Assembly: GCA_947492175.1 (NCBI GenBank)
Contig: CANLMQ010000005.1
Location: 124,001 to 188,000 of the forward strand
DNA: 64,000 nucleotides
Source of the DNA: an uncultured Draconibacterium sp.
GTDB taxonomy: Bacteria; Bacteroidota; Bacteroidia; Bacteroidales; Prolixibacteraceae
Direction: 5' to 3'
Positions 52,738-62,284 of this stretch are shown in pieces. The translations under genes were made by a program, and so were the position numbers. The first letter of the stretch is position 1, and every line of letters begins with the position of its first letter. The notes under the pieces were generated by a model. The model made no database searches and had not been told where the DNA came from. It saw only the letters and a program-made list of their open reading frames with translations.

Positions 52738-53079
52738 ATGTTTACAGTTGGCATATTTACTACGCACATCCCTTACATCGCAATGGTAGCATTTTATGCC
52801 TACTTTCTGATTTTTGGGATACACGAAGCCACTGAAGGAAAGGTGCAGGTTAGCGAAAAATCTTTTATCGTTCAAACGCATCTAAACAGTGATTCGGAAG
52901 TAATAAATACTTCTGATTGTACCTGTTTTTATACGGCATTTGCAGAAGAAGTACTATCTGCCTTTTACAAAAAAACAAAGGTGAAACAACGATGGAAACA
53001 TTTTTGTGTCGATCGGTTTCTGCCCCAAAATCAACCTGATAACACAATATTTGGAAGACCCCCTCCTGTTTGTGCGTAA
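52738..53079 (+). CDS. Orphan 113-residue protein upstream of the TonB receptor
   Basis: I do not recognise this protein. The N-terminal hydrophobic helix (TTHIPYIAMVAFYAYFLIFG, residues about 8-27) anchors it in the membrane. The remainder is soluble, with a CxC motif (NTSDCTCFYTAFAEE), a basic stretch (KKTKVKQRWKHFC) and an unusual Pro/Cys tail (FGRPPPVCA). The Cys residues could bind metal or a porphyrin. It has a strong promoter and lies 81 bases before the TonB receptor, so it leads the uptake/heme run. Reading-frame length and codon use support a real gene, but no homologue is known to me. Confidence 0.62.
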   Translation: MFTVGIFTTHIPYIAMVAFYAYFLIFGIHEATEGKVQVSEKSFIVQTHLNSDSEVINTSDCTCFYTAFAEEVLSAFYKKTKVKQRWKHFCVDRFLPQNQPDNTIFGRPPPVCA

Positions 53080-53160
53080 TTCCACTTTTTTCGTTTTTTC
53101 AACTTTATTCCCGTTTTAAGGTTATGGGAGTAGTTTATCCATTTCTATTACACTATAAAT

Positions 53161-55254
53161 ATGAAAAGAATTTATGCCGGATTACTGGCGATCCTTTTAT
53201 TAATTTCGGTAGCAAAAGCACAGCAAACCGAACAAAATGACACCATAAAACACTATCAGTTAGATGATATTGAAATTAAGTCACCCAAGTACAACCAGAA
53301 TATTTTTGAAATTCCGGCAGCTGCAACAATGGTTTCCGAACGCCTGATTGAAAGCAACAAAGTTCAAAACCTGACCGATATTTCAGCAATCGTTCCAAAC
53401 TTTTTTATGCCGGACTATGGTTCAAAACTAACATCTCCGGTATACATTCGTGGTGTCGGGAATCGCATCAACACACCATCGGTTGGACTTTATGTTGATG
53501 GAATTCCTTATTTCGAAAAAGCAGCTTTTAACTTCGATTTCTTCGATGTGGAACGCATTGAAGTACTTCGGGGACCACAAGGAACTCTTTACGGCCGAAA
53601 TGCCATGGGAGGTTTAATTAATATTCTGACTAATCAACCTCATAACAAACGCAGCACAAAAATATCGCTGGATTACGGAAACTACAATCAAATCAATACA
53701 CAGATTTCTCACAACCAACCTATAAGCAAAACGTTTGCAGTACTTGGAAACTTTAGTCAACGACACAACGATGGTTTTTTTACAAACGAATTTAATGGAA
53801 ACAAGGTAGATAATCTCAATTCTTATTCAGGTCGCTTAAAACTGTTATTTACGCCTTCCGATAAATTTAAAGCTTCCGGTAATATTCAATATGAAGACAG
53901 TAAACAAGGAGGATATCCGTACGCTGTTTTCAACGATGAAAGCAACGAAGCAAATGATATAAACTACGACCATAAAAGCACTTACGACAGAAATCTGTTT
54001 TCTTCAGGATTAAACCTCGAATACAATGTTGGTAGTTATATAATCCGATCGGTTAGTAGTTTTCAATCGGTTAACGATGTACAAGCTGTTGATCAAGACT
54101 TTACACCTGCCGATAAATATTTTGTGACTCAGGATCAAGACCTGAATATGTTTGCGCAGGAAATAAATATTCAATCTCAGGAAAATGCTATCTACGACTG
54201 GTTATTTGGCGTTTTTGGTTTTAAACAACTTTTAGATAAAGAGGTACATTTGGAAATGGGCGAAGATCAGCTTGCAAACATGCCCTTTTCAGAATATTCC
54301 TATACAAAAGCGTACGATAACAGCAACTCAGGAATTGCCTTTTTCCACCAGTCGACGTTAAAATTTGGCGATCTTTCGCTTTCTGCCGGTATTCGTGCAG
54401 ATTACGAAAAAGCTACACTCGATTATAATTACGATAAATCGGTTAACGGTAATGTAAGTAATGCCGATCAATTTGAAAGTGAGATGGACTTTTTTGAAGT
54501 TCTCCCGAAAATTGCTGTGAAATACAGTATCTCGAAATACATTGTGCCTTACGCAACCATTGCTAAAGGTTATAATTCAGGCGGATTTAACTCAACTTTC
54601 GAACGCGAAGAAGATCGTTCGTTTAAACCCGAGCAATCGTGGAACTACGAGGCAGGAATAAAAGCCAAGTGGCTGGAACAGCGCGTATATGCCAATCTGG
54701 CCTTCTTTTATATCGACTGGACCAATCAGCAGATATATCAAACTGTTCCCAGTGGAACTGGTTCGATGTTGACCAATGCCGGAAAATCGGAAAGTAAAGG
54801 TGTTGAATTTGAAATAAAAGCTTTACCTGCCAAACATCTGGAAACATGGCTGGCTCTTGGTTACAACGATGCTAAATTTGTAGAGTATGTAAAAAATGAA
54901 AACGAAGATTACAGTGGTAATTATCTTCCTTATGTTCCCCGGTTTTCATTTAATATTGGAGGAAATTATTCGGTTGACATCAACAAAGACTGGCTCGAAA
55001 AAATTCGATTTCACATTACTTACAACGGATTTGGCAAACATTACTGGAAAGAAACCAACGAAGCCTACCAGGCTTATTATGGTTTATTAAATTCCAGAAT
55101 CAGCTTTGAGCATAAAAATATTACCCTTGCCTTCTGGGGAAAAAATATATTGAATAGCGAATATAATTCCTTCTATTTTCAGGCTCTTGGAAATTCGTAT
55201 GCACAATTGGGTAAACCGGCAACAATTGGAGTAAACTTAAAGGTTTCGTTCTAA
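53161..55254 (+). CDS. TonB-dependent receptor (siderophore/porphyrin type)
   Basis: A 697-residue outer-membrane receptor without the CarboxypepD_reg or STN domain seen in polysaccharide receptors. The signal ends VAKAQ. The TonB-box region is near residues 35-45, the plug contains TSPVYIRGVGNRINTPSVGL and VLRGPQGTLYGRNAMGG, and the barrel ends LGKPATIGVNLKVSF. The layout is that of siderophore- and small-molecule-type receptors. It is followed by an MFS transporter (58 bases) and hemN, hemG and hemH, so porphyrin, haem precursor or iron chelate uptake is the best contextual guess. Confidence 0.9.
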   Translation: MKRIYAGLLAILLLISVAKAQQTEQNDTIKHYQLDDIEIKSPKYNQNIFEIPAAATMVSERLIESNKVQNLTDISAIVPNFFMPDYGSKLTSPVYIRGVGNRINTPSVGLYVDGIPYFEKAAFNFDFFDVERIEVLRGPQGTLYGRNAMGGLINILTNQPHNKRSTKISLDYGNYNQINTQISHNQPISKTFAVLGNFSQRHNDGFFTNEFNGNKVDNLNSYSGRLKLLFTPSDKFKASGNIQYEDSKQGGYPYAVFNDESNEANDINYDHKSTYDRNLFSSGLNLEYNVGSYIIRSVSSFQSVNDVQAVDQDFTPADKYFVTQDQDLNMFAQEINIQSQENAIYDWLFGVFGFKQLLDKEVHLEMGEDQLANMPFSEYSYTKAYDNSNSGIAFFHQSTLKFGDLSLSAGIRADYEKATLDYNYDKSVNGNVSNADQFESEMDFFEVLPKIAVKYSISKYIVPYATIAKGYNSGGFNSTFEREEDRSFKPEQSWNYEAGIKAKWLEQRVYANLAFFYIDWTNQQIYQTVPSGTGSMLTNAGKSESKGVEFEIKALPAKHLETWLALGYNDAKFVEYVKNENEDYSGNYLPYVPRFSFNIGGNYSVDINKDWLEKIRFHITYNGFGKHYWKETNEAYQAYYGLLNSRISFEHKNITLAFWGKNILNSEYNSFYFQALGNSYAQLGKPATIGVNLKVSF

Positions 55255-55312
55255 TAAATAGTTACATTTATACGCAAATAGAAGTACAAATAAGCACTGC
55301 ACAACAAATTGA

Positions 55313-56608
55313 ATGACCGAAAACCGGGTCTTTCAATTTCAGGCTTCTGGAAAATTAAGGATGCAACAACAGGAAATAAGGAAATATTACACACTGCTGA
55401 GCCTATATTTGGCGCAGTCTATTCCCATGAGTTTTTTCTCAACCGTAATTCCGGTTATCATGCGAATGGAGCATTATTCGCTTGAATCAATCGGTTATAT
55501 ACAGTTGATAAAACTCCCCTGGATTTTAAAGATTCTCTGGGCACCTCTGGTTGATCGTACCAGCAAAAACAAACGGCAGTACCGCCGCTGGATTCTGTTT
55601 TCAGAAATATTTTATGCAATGATCATCATAAGCATTGGTTATTTAAACCTGCAAACCGATTTTACCACCATTATTATACTGATGGTAATAGCTTTCACAG
55701 CTTCAGCAACACAGGATATTGCCACCGATGCTTTTGCCATTCTAATTCTGAAAAAAAACGAACGCAGTTTGGGCAACAGCATGCAATCGGCCGGAAGTTT
55801 TATCGGAACCATGATGGGAAGCGGTGTATTACTTATCATTTATCATTATTGGGGTTGGTTGTGGCTGTTACGTTGCCTCGGCTTGTTTGTACTTTTTGCG
55901 CTGATTCCGGTTTCACTGTACAATGTACGAAATAGTAAAGAGTTGGATCGTTCAACAAAAAATGTATCGCCGCTTGAGTTTATTTACTTTTTCAGGCAGA
56001 AAAAAATTGGTGTGCATGTTTTGTTACTTTTCCTTTTTTATTCAGGGATTATAGGAATTCTGACCATGGTTAAGCCTTATTTCGTTGATTTGGGTTACGA
56101 CATAAAAGAAATTGGATTTATATCCGGAATTTTCGGAACAGCATGTGGTGTGGTAATGACCATCCCGGCCGGAATGTACATTCGAAAAAAAGGTATTGTT
56201 AAATCGCTGTGGCTTTTCCCTATCATAAATGTTTTGGCAGCTACCTACTTTTTCGGATTAACATATACCAATCATGCCACTTACCTGGTTTATATCGGAG
56301 TAGCGCTGTTGTGGGGTGCTTATGCCATGTCATCGGTATTTGTTTACACCATGAGCATGCAAATTGTACGTAAAGGAAGAGAAGGCACCGACTTTACCAT
56401 TCAGATTGTAATTACGCATTTAAGCAGCCTGGTAATTGCAATTATGAGTGGAAAAATTGCCGATGCTATAACATACCGTGGTTTATTTGGAATTGAAATC
56501 GGATTGGGTATTTTAATTCTGGTTTTACTTCCTTTTATTTTTAAAAAGTCGTTTTATGAACGAGATGAAGCAGGAATTCAAGAACATTCTACCCAGGAGG
56601 GTGTTTAA
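55313..56608 (+). CDS. AmpG/PAT-like MFS transporter
   Basis: An inner-membrane transporter with 12 hydrophobic helices (431 residues). The AmpG-like segment ASATQDIATDAFAI (residues about 128-141) and LGNSMQSAGSFIGTMMG identify the peptide-acetyl-CoA-transporter branch of the MFS. An alternative start 16 codons in (55361, MQQQEIRKYYTLLSLY) would fit the family N-terminus better. The gene lies between the TonB receptor and hemN; together the two transporters give a route across both membranes. AmpG itself carries muropeptides, so the cargo here cannot be read from sequence. Confidence 0.85.
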   Translation: MTENRVFQFQASGKLRMQQQEIRKYYTLLSLYLAQSIPMSFFSTVIPVIMRMEHYSLESIGYIQLIKLPWILKILWAPLVDRTSKNKRQYRRWILFSEIFYAMIIISIGYLNLQTDFTTIIILMVIAFTASATQDIATDAFAILILKKNERSLGNSMQSAGSFIGTMMGSGVLLIIYHYWGWLWLLRCLGLFVLFALIPVSLYNVRNSKELDRSTKNVSPLEFIYFFRQKKIGVHVLLLFLFYSGIIGILTMVKPYFVDLGYDIKEIGFISGIFGTACGVVMTIPAGMYIRKKGIVKSLWLFPIINVLAATYFFGLTYTNHATYLVYIGVALLWGAYAMSSVFVYTMSMQIVRKGREGTDFTIQIVITHLSSLVIAIMSGKIADAITYRGLFGIEIGLGILILVLLPFIFKKSFYERDEAGIQEHSTQEGV

Positions 56609-56746
56609 AATGCAAGTCCCGTATCATAATGCCGAAAATATTTAATTTTAGTCAGATGAAACGAGCAAATAAAATAATCCTGCCCACACAACAGTCATTA
56701 CAAATGAGTTACAGCGAATGCTGTTAAAAATTAAAATTACAACGAG

Positions 56747-58123
56747 ATGAAGATACCGCAACACTTGATAAATAAATACAACACCCCGGTACCGCGCTAC
56801 ACCAGCTATCCTCCGGCCAATTTTTTCTCGAATGAATTTTCTTCGGACGATTATGTGGAGTGGTTAAAACTTTCGAATGACGAACCAACGCAGAATATTT
56901 CAATTTATATTCATATTCCGTTTTGTCCGAAAATTTGCTATTTCTGTGGCTGTAACACACATTTAACCCGCGACAAAAACAAAATGCGGAAATATGTTGA
57001 TGCGCTTAAAAAGGAGATTCTTATGGTTAAATCGCATCTGAACTCCAACCGCAAGGTATCGCAGGTACACTGGGGAGGTGGCACACCTAACTCGCTTCCT
57101 GTTGAAATGGTAGAAGAAATAATGAATGTGATTCATGATAATTTCAGCTTTATTGTAAATCCTGAAATTGCTATGGAATGCCACCCTGCCTTGTTAGATG
57201 AAACTTATATCAAAAAACTGGTTGAACTCAAATTCAATCGTTTCAGCCTGGGTATTCAGGATTTCAAACAAGAGGTACTCGATAATGTAAACCGAGATGC
57301 TCCCGTTATTCCAATTGAAGAGTTGGTAAAAATGATTCGGAGCTACGAAAACACCAGTGTAAATTTCGATTTTATTTACGGTTTACCATATCAGGATGAA
57401 GCCTCGTTTTCTGAAACCATTCAAAAAGCCATCTCGCTTTCTCCCGATCGTTTGGTAACTTTCTCGTACGCACATGTTCCGTGGGTAAAAAAGGCACAAA
57501 AAATTCTGGAAACCCGTGGTTTGCCCGAAGCCGATAAAAAAATAGCCATGTTTGAAGCAGGCTTTAAACTTTTAACCGAAAATGGCTACAATGCCATTGG
57601 CCTCGATCACTTTGCCAAACCAACCGATGAACTTGATATTGCCTTTCGGAACCGGACACTTCACCGTAATTTTCAGGGCTACTGTACCCGCGAAACTACC
57701 GGGCAGGTTTATGCATTCGGAGCCACCGGAATTAGCCAGCTCGACAGTGCTTACGCCCAAAATGTGAAAGATACAAACACCTATGTTGAATTGATTAATG
57801 AGGGAAAATTGACCATTGAAAAAGGCTATTTACTAACCCGGGCTCAAAAGATAATCAGACACGTTATTAACGAAGTAATGTGTAATTATTACATTTCGTG
57901 GAAAGAAGCGGAACAAATTCTACATGCTTCTGTTTCCGAAATTAAAAGCACAATAAACTACGATGAAAACAGCCTAAACCAGTTTGTATCGGAAGGATTA
58001 CTAAGTTTTACAAACGACGAAGTATCAGTTTCCGACAGCGGGAAATTTTTCGTTCGGAACATTGCTGCAAGTTTTGATCCGGGAATGAAAACAGCCACTC
58101 AAAAATTCTCGAAAGCTTTATAA
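56747..58123 (+). CDS. hemN: Oxygen-independent coproporphyrinogen III oxidase
   Basis: A radical SAM enzyme that decarboxylates two propionates of coproporphyrinogen III to give protoporphyrinogen IX without oxygen. The 458-residue protein has the HemN-specific cluster motif IHIPFCPKICYFCGCN (CxxxCxxCxC: Cys60, 64, 67, 69). The N-terminal NTPVPRYTSYPPA segment is a true HemN hallmark, absent from the HemW relatives. WGGGTPNSLP and GIQDFKQEVLDNVNR follow. It is followed by hemG after one base and then hemH: the last three steps of protoporphyrin-branch haem synthesis in order. Confidence 0.96.
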   Translation: MKIPQHLINKYNTPVPRYTSYPPANFFSNEFSSDDYVEWLKLSNDEPTQNISIYIHIPFCPKICYFCGCNTHLTRDKNKMRKYVDALKKEILMVKSHLNSNRKVSQVHWGGGTPNSLPVEMVEEIMNVIHDNFSFIVNPEIAMECHPALLDETYIKKLVELKFNRFSLGIQDFKQEVLDNVNRDAPVIPIEELVKMIRSYENTSVNFDFIYGLPYQDEASFSETIQKAISLSPDRLVTFSYAHVPWVKKAQKILETRGLPEADKKIAMFEAGFKLLTENGYNAIGLDHFAKPTDELDIAFRNRTLHRNFQGYCTRETTGQVYAFGATGISQLDSAYAQNVKDTNTYVELINEGKLTIEKGYLLTRAQKIIRHVINEVMCNYYISWKEAEQILHASVSEIKSTINYDENSLNQFVSEGLLSFTNDEVSVSDSGKFFVRNIAASFDPGMKTATQKFSKAL

Positions 58124-58124
58124 A

Positions 58125-59489
58125 GTGAAGAAAAAAGAAGAAAAAAATATAGCCGTAATCGGAGCCGGTATAACCGGACTAACCACCGCCTTTTATCTAA
58201 AAAAACAAGGTTTTAACGTACATGTTTTCGAAAAAGCGGATCGGCCCGGCGGCGTGATACAAACGCATACCGAAAATGGTTTTACGTTTGAATCGGGTCC
58301 CAATACCGGCTCAATGACACGACCTGAAGCAGCCGAATTATTTGAAGACTTAAAAAACGACTGCAAACTTGAAATTGCCGACGAAAGCGCCAAAGCCCGC
58401 TGGATTTGGCTAAATAATAAATGGCACACCATTCCTTCGGGATTAATTGGAGGAATAACCACTCCCCTGTTTTCGTTTTCTGATAAACTGCGACTGCTGG
58501 GTGAACCTTTCAGAAAAAGAGGAACAAATCCGGAAGAAACCATTGCCGATTTGGTTCGACGGCGAATGGGAAAAACCTTTTTACGAAATGCTGTCGATCC
58601 CTTTATTTCGGGTGTATATTCAGGCGACCCGGAAAAACTGGTAACACAGTATGCCATTCCAAAACTGTGGGCATTGGAACAAAAATATGGTAGTTTTATT
58701 GGTGGTACCATTAAAAAAGGGAAAGAGCCCAAAACAGAGCGCGACTTAAAAGCCACCAAAGAAGTGTTTTCGGCCGAAGGAGGATTGGAAAACCTGGTTA
58801 AAGCTCTTGTTAAACAGATTGGTAAAGAAAATATTAGTTTGAATTGTCAGAATATTTCAACTCAATATTCTGCAAACAAACAGTTTAGTATAGATGGAGA
58901 TGAACAGGAATTTTCGCACGTAATTTCAACGGTCGGATCCTATAACCTGGCAACACTTTTCCCGTTTTTATCATCAGCCAAAGTTGCTCAAATCGATCAG
59001 CTTGAATACGCCAAAGTAACCCAGGTTTCGCTTGGTTTTAAAAAGTGGCGTGGCATTCCAATTCGATCGTTTGGCGGTTTGGTTCCGTCGCAGGAAAAAC
59101 GAGATGTACTTGGTATTTTGCTCTTATCATCGTTTCTGAAAAACCGGGCTCCCAAAGAAGGTGCATTACTTTCGGTATTTTTAGGAGGTGTTCGGAAACC
59201 CCATATTGCAGGTTATAACGATGAAGAAATTATGGAACTGGTAAAAAAGGAAGTTACCGTTATGATGGGACTGAAAGAATTTAATCCCGACCTGGTAAAA
59301 ATATTCCGCTACATGCACGCTATTCCACAATACAGTTTCGAATCGAAACAAAAATTAGAAGCAATCTCAGATTTGGAAAAAACCTATCCTGGATTGATTT
59401 TAGCCGGAAATATTCGCGATGGAATTGGCATGTCGGACCGGATAAAACAAGGAAGAAACATTGCCGATCAAATAGCAGCAAAAGAATGA
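58125..59489 (+). CDS. hemG: Protoporphyrinogen oxidase, HemY-type
   Basis: A FAD enzyme that makes protoporphyrin IX from protoporphyrinogen. The gene starts with GTG at 58125, one base after the hemN stop, and gives 454 residues. The FAD dinucleotide fold is at the N-terminus (AVIGAGITGLTTAFYLKKQG), followed by EKADRPGGVIQT. The C-terminal LAGNIRDGIGMSDRIKQG closes the FAD site, as in the HemY/PPO family. The Gram-negative HemG flavodoxin type is excluded by size. Tight spacing and a 4-base stop/start overlap with hemH indicate translational coupling. Confidence 0.93.
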   Translation: MKKKEEKNIAVIGAGITGLTTAFYLKKQGFNVHVFEKADRPGGVIQTHTENGFTFESGPNTGSMTRPEAAELFEDLKNDCKLEIADESAKARWIWLNNKWHTIPSGLIGGITTPLFSFSDKLRLLGEPFRKRGTNPEETIADLVRRRMGKTFLRNAVDPFISGVYSGDPEKLVTQYAIPKLWALEQKYGSFIGGTIKKGKEPKTERDLKATKEVFSAEGGLENLVKALVKQIGKENISLNCQNISTQYSANKQFSIDGDEQEFSHVISTVGSYNLATLFPFLSSAKVAQIDQLEYAKVTQVSLGFKKWRGIPIRSFGGLVPSQEKRDVLGILLLSSFLKNRAPKEGALLSVFLGGVRKPHIAGYNDEEIMELVKKEVTVMMGLKEFNPDLVKIFRYMHAIPQYSFESKQKLEAISDLEKTYPGLILAGNIRDGIGMSDRIKQGRNIADQIAAKE

Positions 59490-60484
59490 TGGAAGAAAAT
59501 AAAACAGCAATATTATTGATGAATGTTGGCAGCCCCGATGCACCAACAAAACCTGCTGTACGAAAATTTCTTTCCGAATTTCTGAACGACAAACGTGTAA
59601 TTGATTTACCCTGGTTATTACGCAAATTTCTGGTTAACCTGATCATCATTCCATTTCGCGTAACAAATTCAACCGCATTATACAAACGGCTTTGGACCCC
59701 AAAAGGCTCGCCGCTTATTTATATTTCAGATGAATTAAAAGAAAAACTGCAGCAAAAATCAGGTAACCGCTTTCAGGTTTTTGTCGGAATGCGATACGGA
59801 AATCCAAATTATAAACAGGCACTGGCTGACATAAAAAAAAGCGGCTTTACAAAACTGGTTGTGCTACCCCTGTATCCACAGCATGCCATGTCAACTACCG
59901 AAACATCTTTTTTAGCAGTTGATAAAGAAATTAAAAAGCAAAAAATTGAAATCCAACAAATAAAAATCGGTCAGTTTTACCAGCGCCCAGATTTTATAAA
60001 AGCTTTTGCAAAACAAGCTCAAAAATACCAACCAGAATCATTCGACCATGTTCTTTTTTCTTTTCACGGACTTCCGGTTCGGCAGGATGCAAAAAGCAAA
60101 CCCGATAACCTGCCGGATTATTCGTACAGTAAAGCCTGTTGCGAAACAGCACAACTTATTGCAAACGAATTAAAACTTTCAGAACCTAATTACTCAATTG
60201 GTTTTCAGTCGCGGCTGTCGAAAAACTGGCTAACTCCCTTTTCAGACGAAATAATTGATAAAAAGCTAAACGAAGGCAAAAAACGAATATTGGTTTTGGC
60301 CCCGGCTTTTGTCACCGATTGTTTGGAAACCATAGTGGAAATTGAATATGAATATGCCGAAGAATTTGTGAAAAACGGAGGCGAAAAATTACAACTGGTA
60401 AGTAGTTTAAATGCCGAAGATATCTGGGTGGAGATGCTTTGCAATATGATTGAAGAAAGATTGATAGAGGCTGACAAAGATTGA
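59486..60484 (+). CDS. hemH: Ferrochelatase
   Basis: Inserts Fe2+ into protoporphyrin IX. The 332-residue protein contains VLFSFHGLPVRQ with the metal-binding His (residue about 193) and LAPAFVTDCLETIVEIEYEY with the conserved Glu. The N-terminal LLMNVGSPDAPTKPAVRKFL and FVGMRYGNP segments are also typical. The ATG overlaps the hemG TGA (ATGATGGA), so translation is coupled. No early haem gene (hemA to hemE) is in the window, which leaves open whether the pathway is complete or begins with an imported intermediate. Confidence 0.95.
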   Translation: MMEENKTAILLMNVGSPDAPTKPAVRKFLSEFLNDKRVIDLPWLLRKFLVNLIIIPFRVTNSTALYKRLWTPKGSPLIYISDELKEKLQQKSGNRFQVFVGMRYGNPNYKQALADIKKSGFTKLVVLPLYPQHAMSTTETSFLAVDKEIKKQKIEIQQIKIGQFYQRPDFIKAFAKQAQKYQPESFDHVLFSFHGLPVRQDAKSKPDNLPDYSYSKACCETAQLIANELKLSEPNYSIGFQSRLSKNWLTPFSDEIIDKKLNEGKKRILVLAPAFVTDCLETIVEIEYEYAEEFVKNGGEKLQLVSSLNAEDIWVEMLCNMIEERLIEADKD

Positions 60485-60503
60485 TTAAGATTGATAAGTG
60501 ATT

Positions 60504-60821
60504 ATGGATTTGCTTTTAATTAGTAACTTTTTACCCGATGCAAGTACCCTGGAACTTTGGTGGCATACTTTTATTACTTGTCTGGCAACATTTCTAATAA
60601 ACCTTCCTTTTGGATATTGGCGCGGCGGATTTCGTAAACTTTCATTTTGGTGGTTTGTGGCCATTCACGCCCCGGTACCGCTGGTAATTCTAATTCGCAA
60701 ATTAAACCACCAGCACCTAACCTGGAAACTGGCCCCTTTCCTTTTAGGCAGTTTCTTTTTGGGTCAGTTTATCGGACGAAAATTATATGGATTAAAACCC
60801 TGGAAAAAAACGCAAGATTAA
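60504..60821 (+). CDS. Small membrane protein after hemH
   Basis: A 105-residue protein with three hydrophobic segments (residues about 14-34, 45-65 and 74-92). The start is taken as the ATG at 60504 (MDLLLISNFLPDAS); a GTG two codons earlier (60498) is possible. The segment INLPFGYWRGGFRKLSFWWFVAIH is a conspicuous Trp/Gly pattern that I cannot assign. It follows hemH by 19 bases on the same strand and converges on the aldehyde dehydrogenase gene. A role in haem or porphyrin handling is suggested only by position. Confidence 0.65.
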   Translation: MDLLLISNFLPDASTLELWWHTFITCLATFLINLPFGYWRGGFRKLSFWWFVAIHAPVPLVILIRKLNHQHLTWKLAPFLLGSFFLGQFIGRKLYGLKPWKKTQD

Positions 60822-60833
60822 GTTCCACAGTTT

Positions 60834-62198
60834 CTATTTTACAACAACAGTTTTAATATTCATAAATTCCTTTATGCCATGAACGGAAAGTTCCCGGCCA
60901 AAACCGCTTGTTTTTATTCCACCAAAAGGCAAACGGGGATCTGACTTAACAAAATCGTTTACAAAACACGCACCTGCTTCCAGCTGCATTTCAGCAATGT
61001 TTTCGCCACGTTTTGTATTCGAGGTGAATATTGCAGCACCCAATCCAAAAACGGTATCATTTGCTGCCTTAATGGCTTCCTCCTCGTCTTTTACTTTAAT
61101 TACCGAAGCCACTGGCCCAAACAACTCTTCATCGTATGCCGGCATACCGGGTTTCACATTCTCTAAAATAGTAGGAGGATAATAGGCGCCTTTTCTATGC
61201 GGAATTTCGCCGCCTATTATTACTTCTGCACCTTTTTCAACTGAACTTACAACCTGCTGGTGCAGCTCATCGCGCAAATCTTCGCGGGCCATCGGTCCCA
61301 TTGTCGATTCCTCGTCGAAAGGATCGCCATAATGTGCTTCAAGCATCTGCTCGGTAAAATGCTCTAAAAAATGCGGATATACATCTTCAACTACTATAAA
61401 TCGTTTTGCTCCGATACAACTTTGCCCGGCATTTAATAAACGTGCCGCAGCACAAATTTTTGCTGCCTTCCCGAGATCAGCATCTTTTAAAATAAGGTAC
61501 GGATCGCTGCCCCCCAGCTCCAGTACACATTTTTTCAATTCGCCTCCTGCAATTGCCGCAACACTTTTTCCGGCAGGTGTGCTTCCGGTTAAACTAACCG
61601 CTTTTATCGCTTTGTGTTTAATTACACTTTCAACCAGGTTACTCCCGATTAACAGGCTTCGAAAAACATTTTCCTGAAATCCTGCTTCACGAAACAGTTC
61701 TTCAATAACAACCGAACAACCGGGAACATTGCTTGCATGTTTCAAAACCGCTGTATTTCCCCCCATAATTGTAGGCACTGCAAAGCGGAAAACCTGCCAA
61801 AACGGGAAATTCCAGGGCATTACTCCTAAAATGGTTCCAATTGGCCGGTATGAAACATATGACATTGTTGCTTCGGTTGAAATGGATTCATTTTCCAAAA
61901 AACTTTCTGCATTTGTTGCATAATAATCGCACACCCAGGCACATTTTTCAATTTCAGCAATTCCTTCGCTTTTTACTTTACCCATTTCCTGAGCCATTAA
62001 AAATGCCAGTTCTTCTTTTCTGCTTCGTAAAATAGTTGAAAGATTATGCATTAACTGGCTACGAAACATAAACGATGTGTTTCGCCACTGGTGCCAGGCT
62101 TTATCAACCGAATTTATAATTGAGACTATTCCCTCTTTTGTGTGTTGTTCGTAGGTTTTTACAACTTTACCGGTCGCAGGATTAATTGATTGTTGCAT
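60834..62198 (-). CDS. NAD(P)-dependent succinate-semialdehyde dehydrogenase-like
   Basis: An aldehyde dehydrogenase of 454 residues. Catalytic Cys is in NAGQSCIGAKRF, and the general-base Glu in VLELGGSDPYLIL. MPWNFPFWQVFRFAVP and SLTGSTPAGKSVA bind cofactor. The N-terminal QQSINPATGKVVKTY matches the Sad/GabD subgroup rather than betaine or acetaldehyde dehydrogenases. It oxidises succinate semialdehyde to succinate in GABA or putrescine degradation. It lies 86 bases downstream of the osmC gene across a hairpin, so it may have a separate transcript. No GABA transaminase adjoins it. Confidence 0.88.
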   Translation of the reverse strand: MQQSINPATGKVVKTYEQHTKEGIVSIINSVDKAWHQWRNTSFMFRSQLMHNLSTILRSRKEELAFLMAQEMGKVKSEGIAEIEKCAWVCDYYATNAESFLENESISTEATMSYVSYRPIGTILGVMPWNFPFWQVFRFAVPTIMGGNTAVLKHASNVPGCSVVIEELFREAGFQENVFRSLLIGSNLVESVIKHKAIKAVSLTGSTPAGKSVAAIAGGELKKCVLELGGSDPYLILKDADLGKAAKICAAARLLNAGQSCIGAKRFIVVEDVYPHFLEHFTEQMLEAHYGDPFDEESTMGPMAREDLRDELHQQVVSSVEKGAEVIIGGEIPHRKGAYYPPTILENVKPGMPAYDEELFGPVASVIKVKDEEEAIKAANDTVFGLGAAIFTSNTKRGENIAEMQLEAGACFVNDFVKSDPRLPFGGIKTSGFGRELSVHGIKEFMNIKTVVVK

Positions 62199-62233
62199 AT
62201 GGCTTTATTTTGAACTACTAAAATTATAAAAAA

Positions 62234-62257
62234 AAGCAACCTTCAAAAAGATTGCTT
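62234..62257 (-). terminator. Intrinsic terminator after osmC-like gene
   Basis: Stem AAGCAACCTT / AAGATTGCTT with one C-A mismatch, with the T run on the minus strand (the A run at 62229-62235). It ends the osmC-like transcript. Confidence 0.6.
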
Positions 62258-62284
62258 CTTAATTATCGGTTTATTTTCCGAAAC

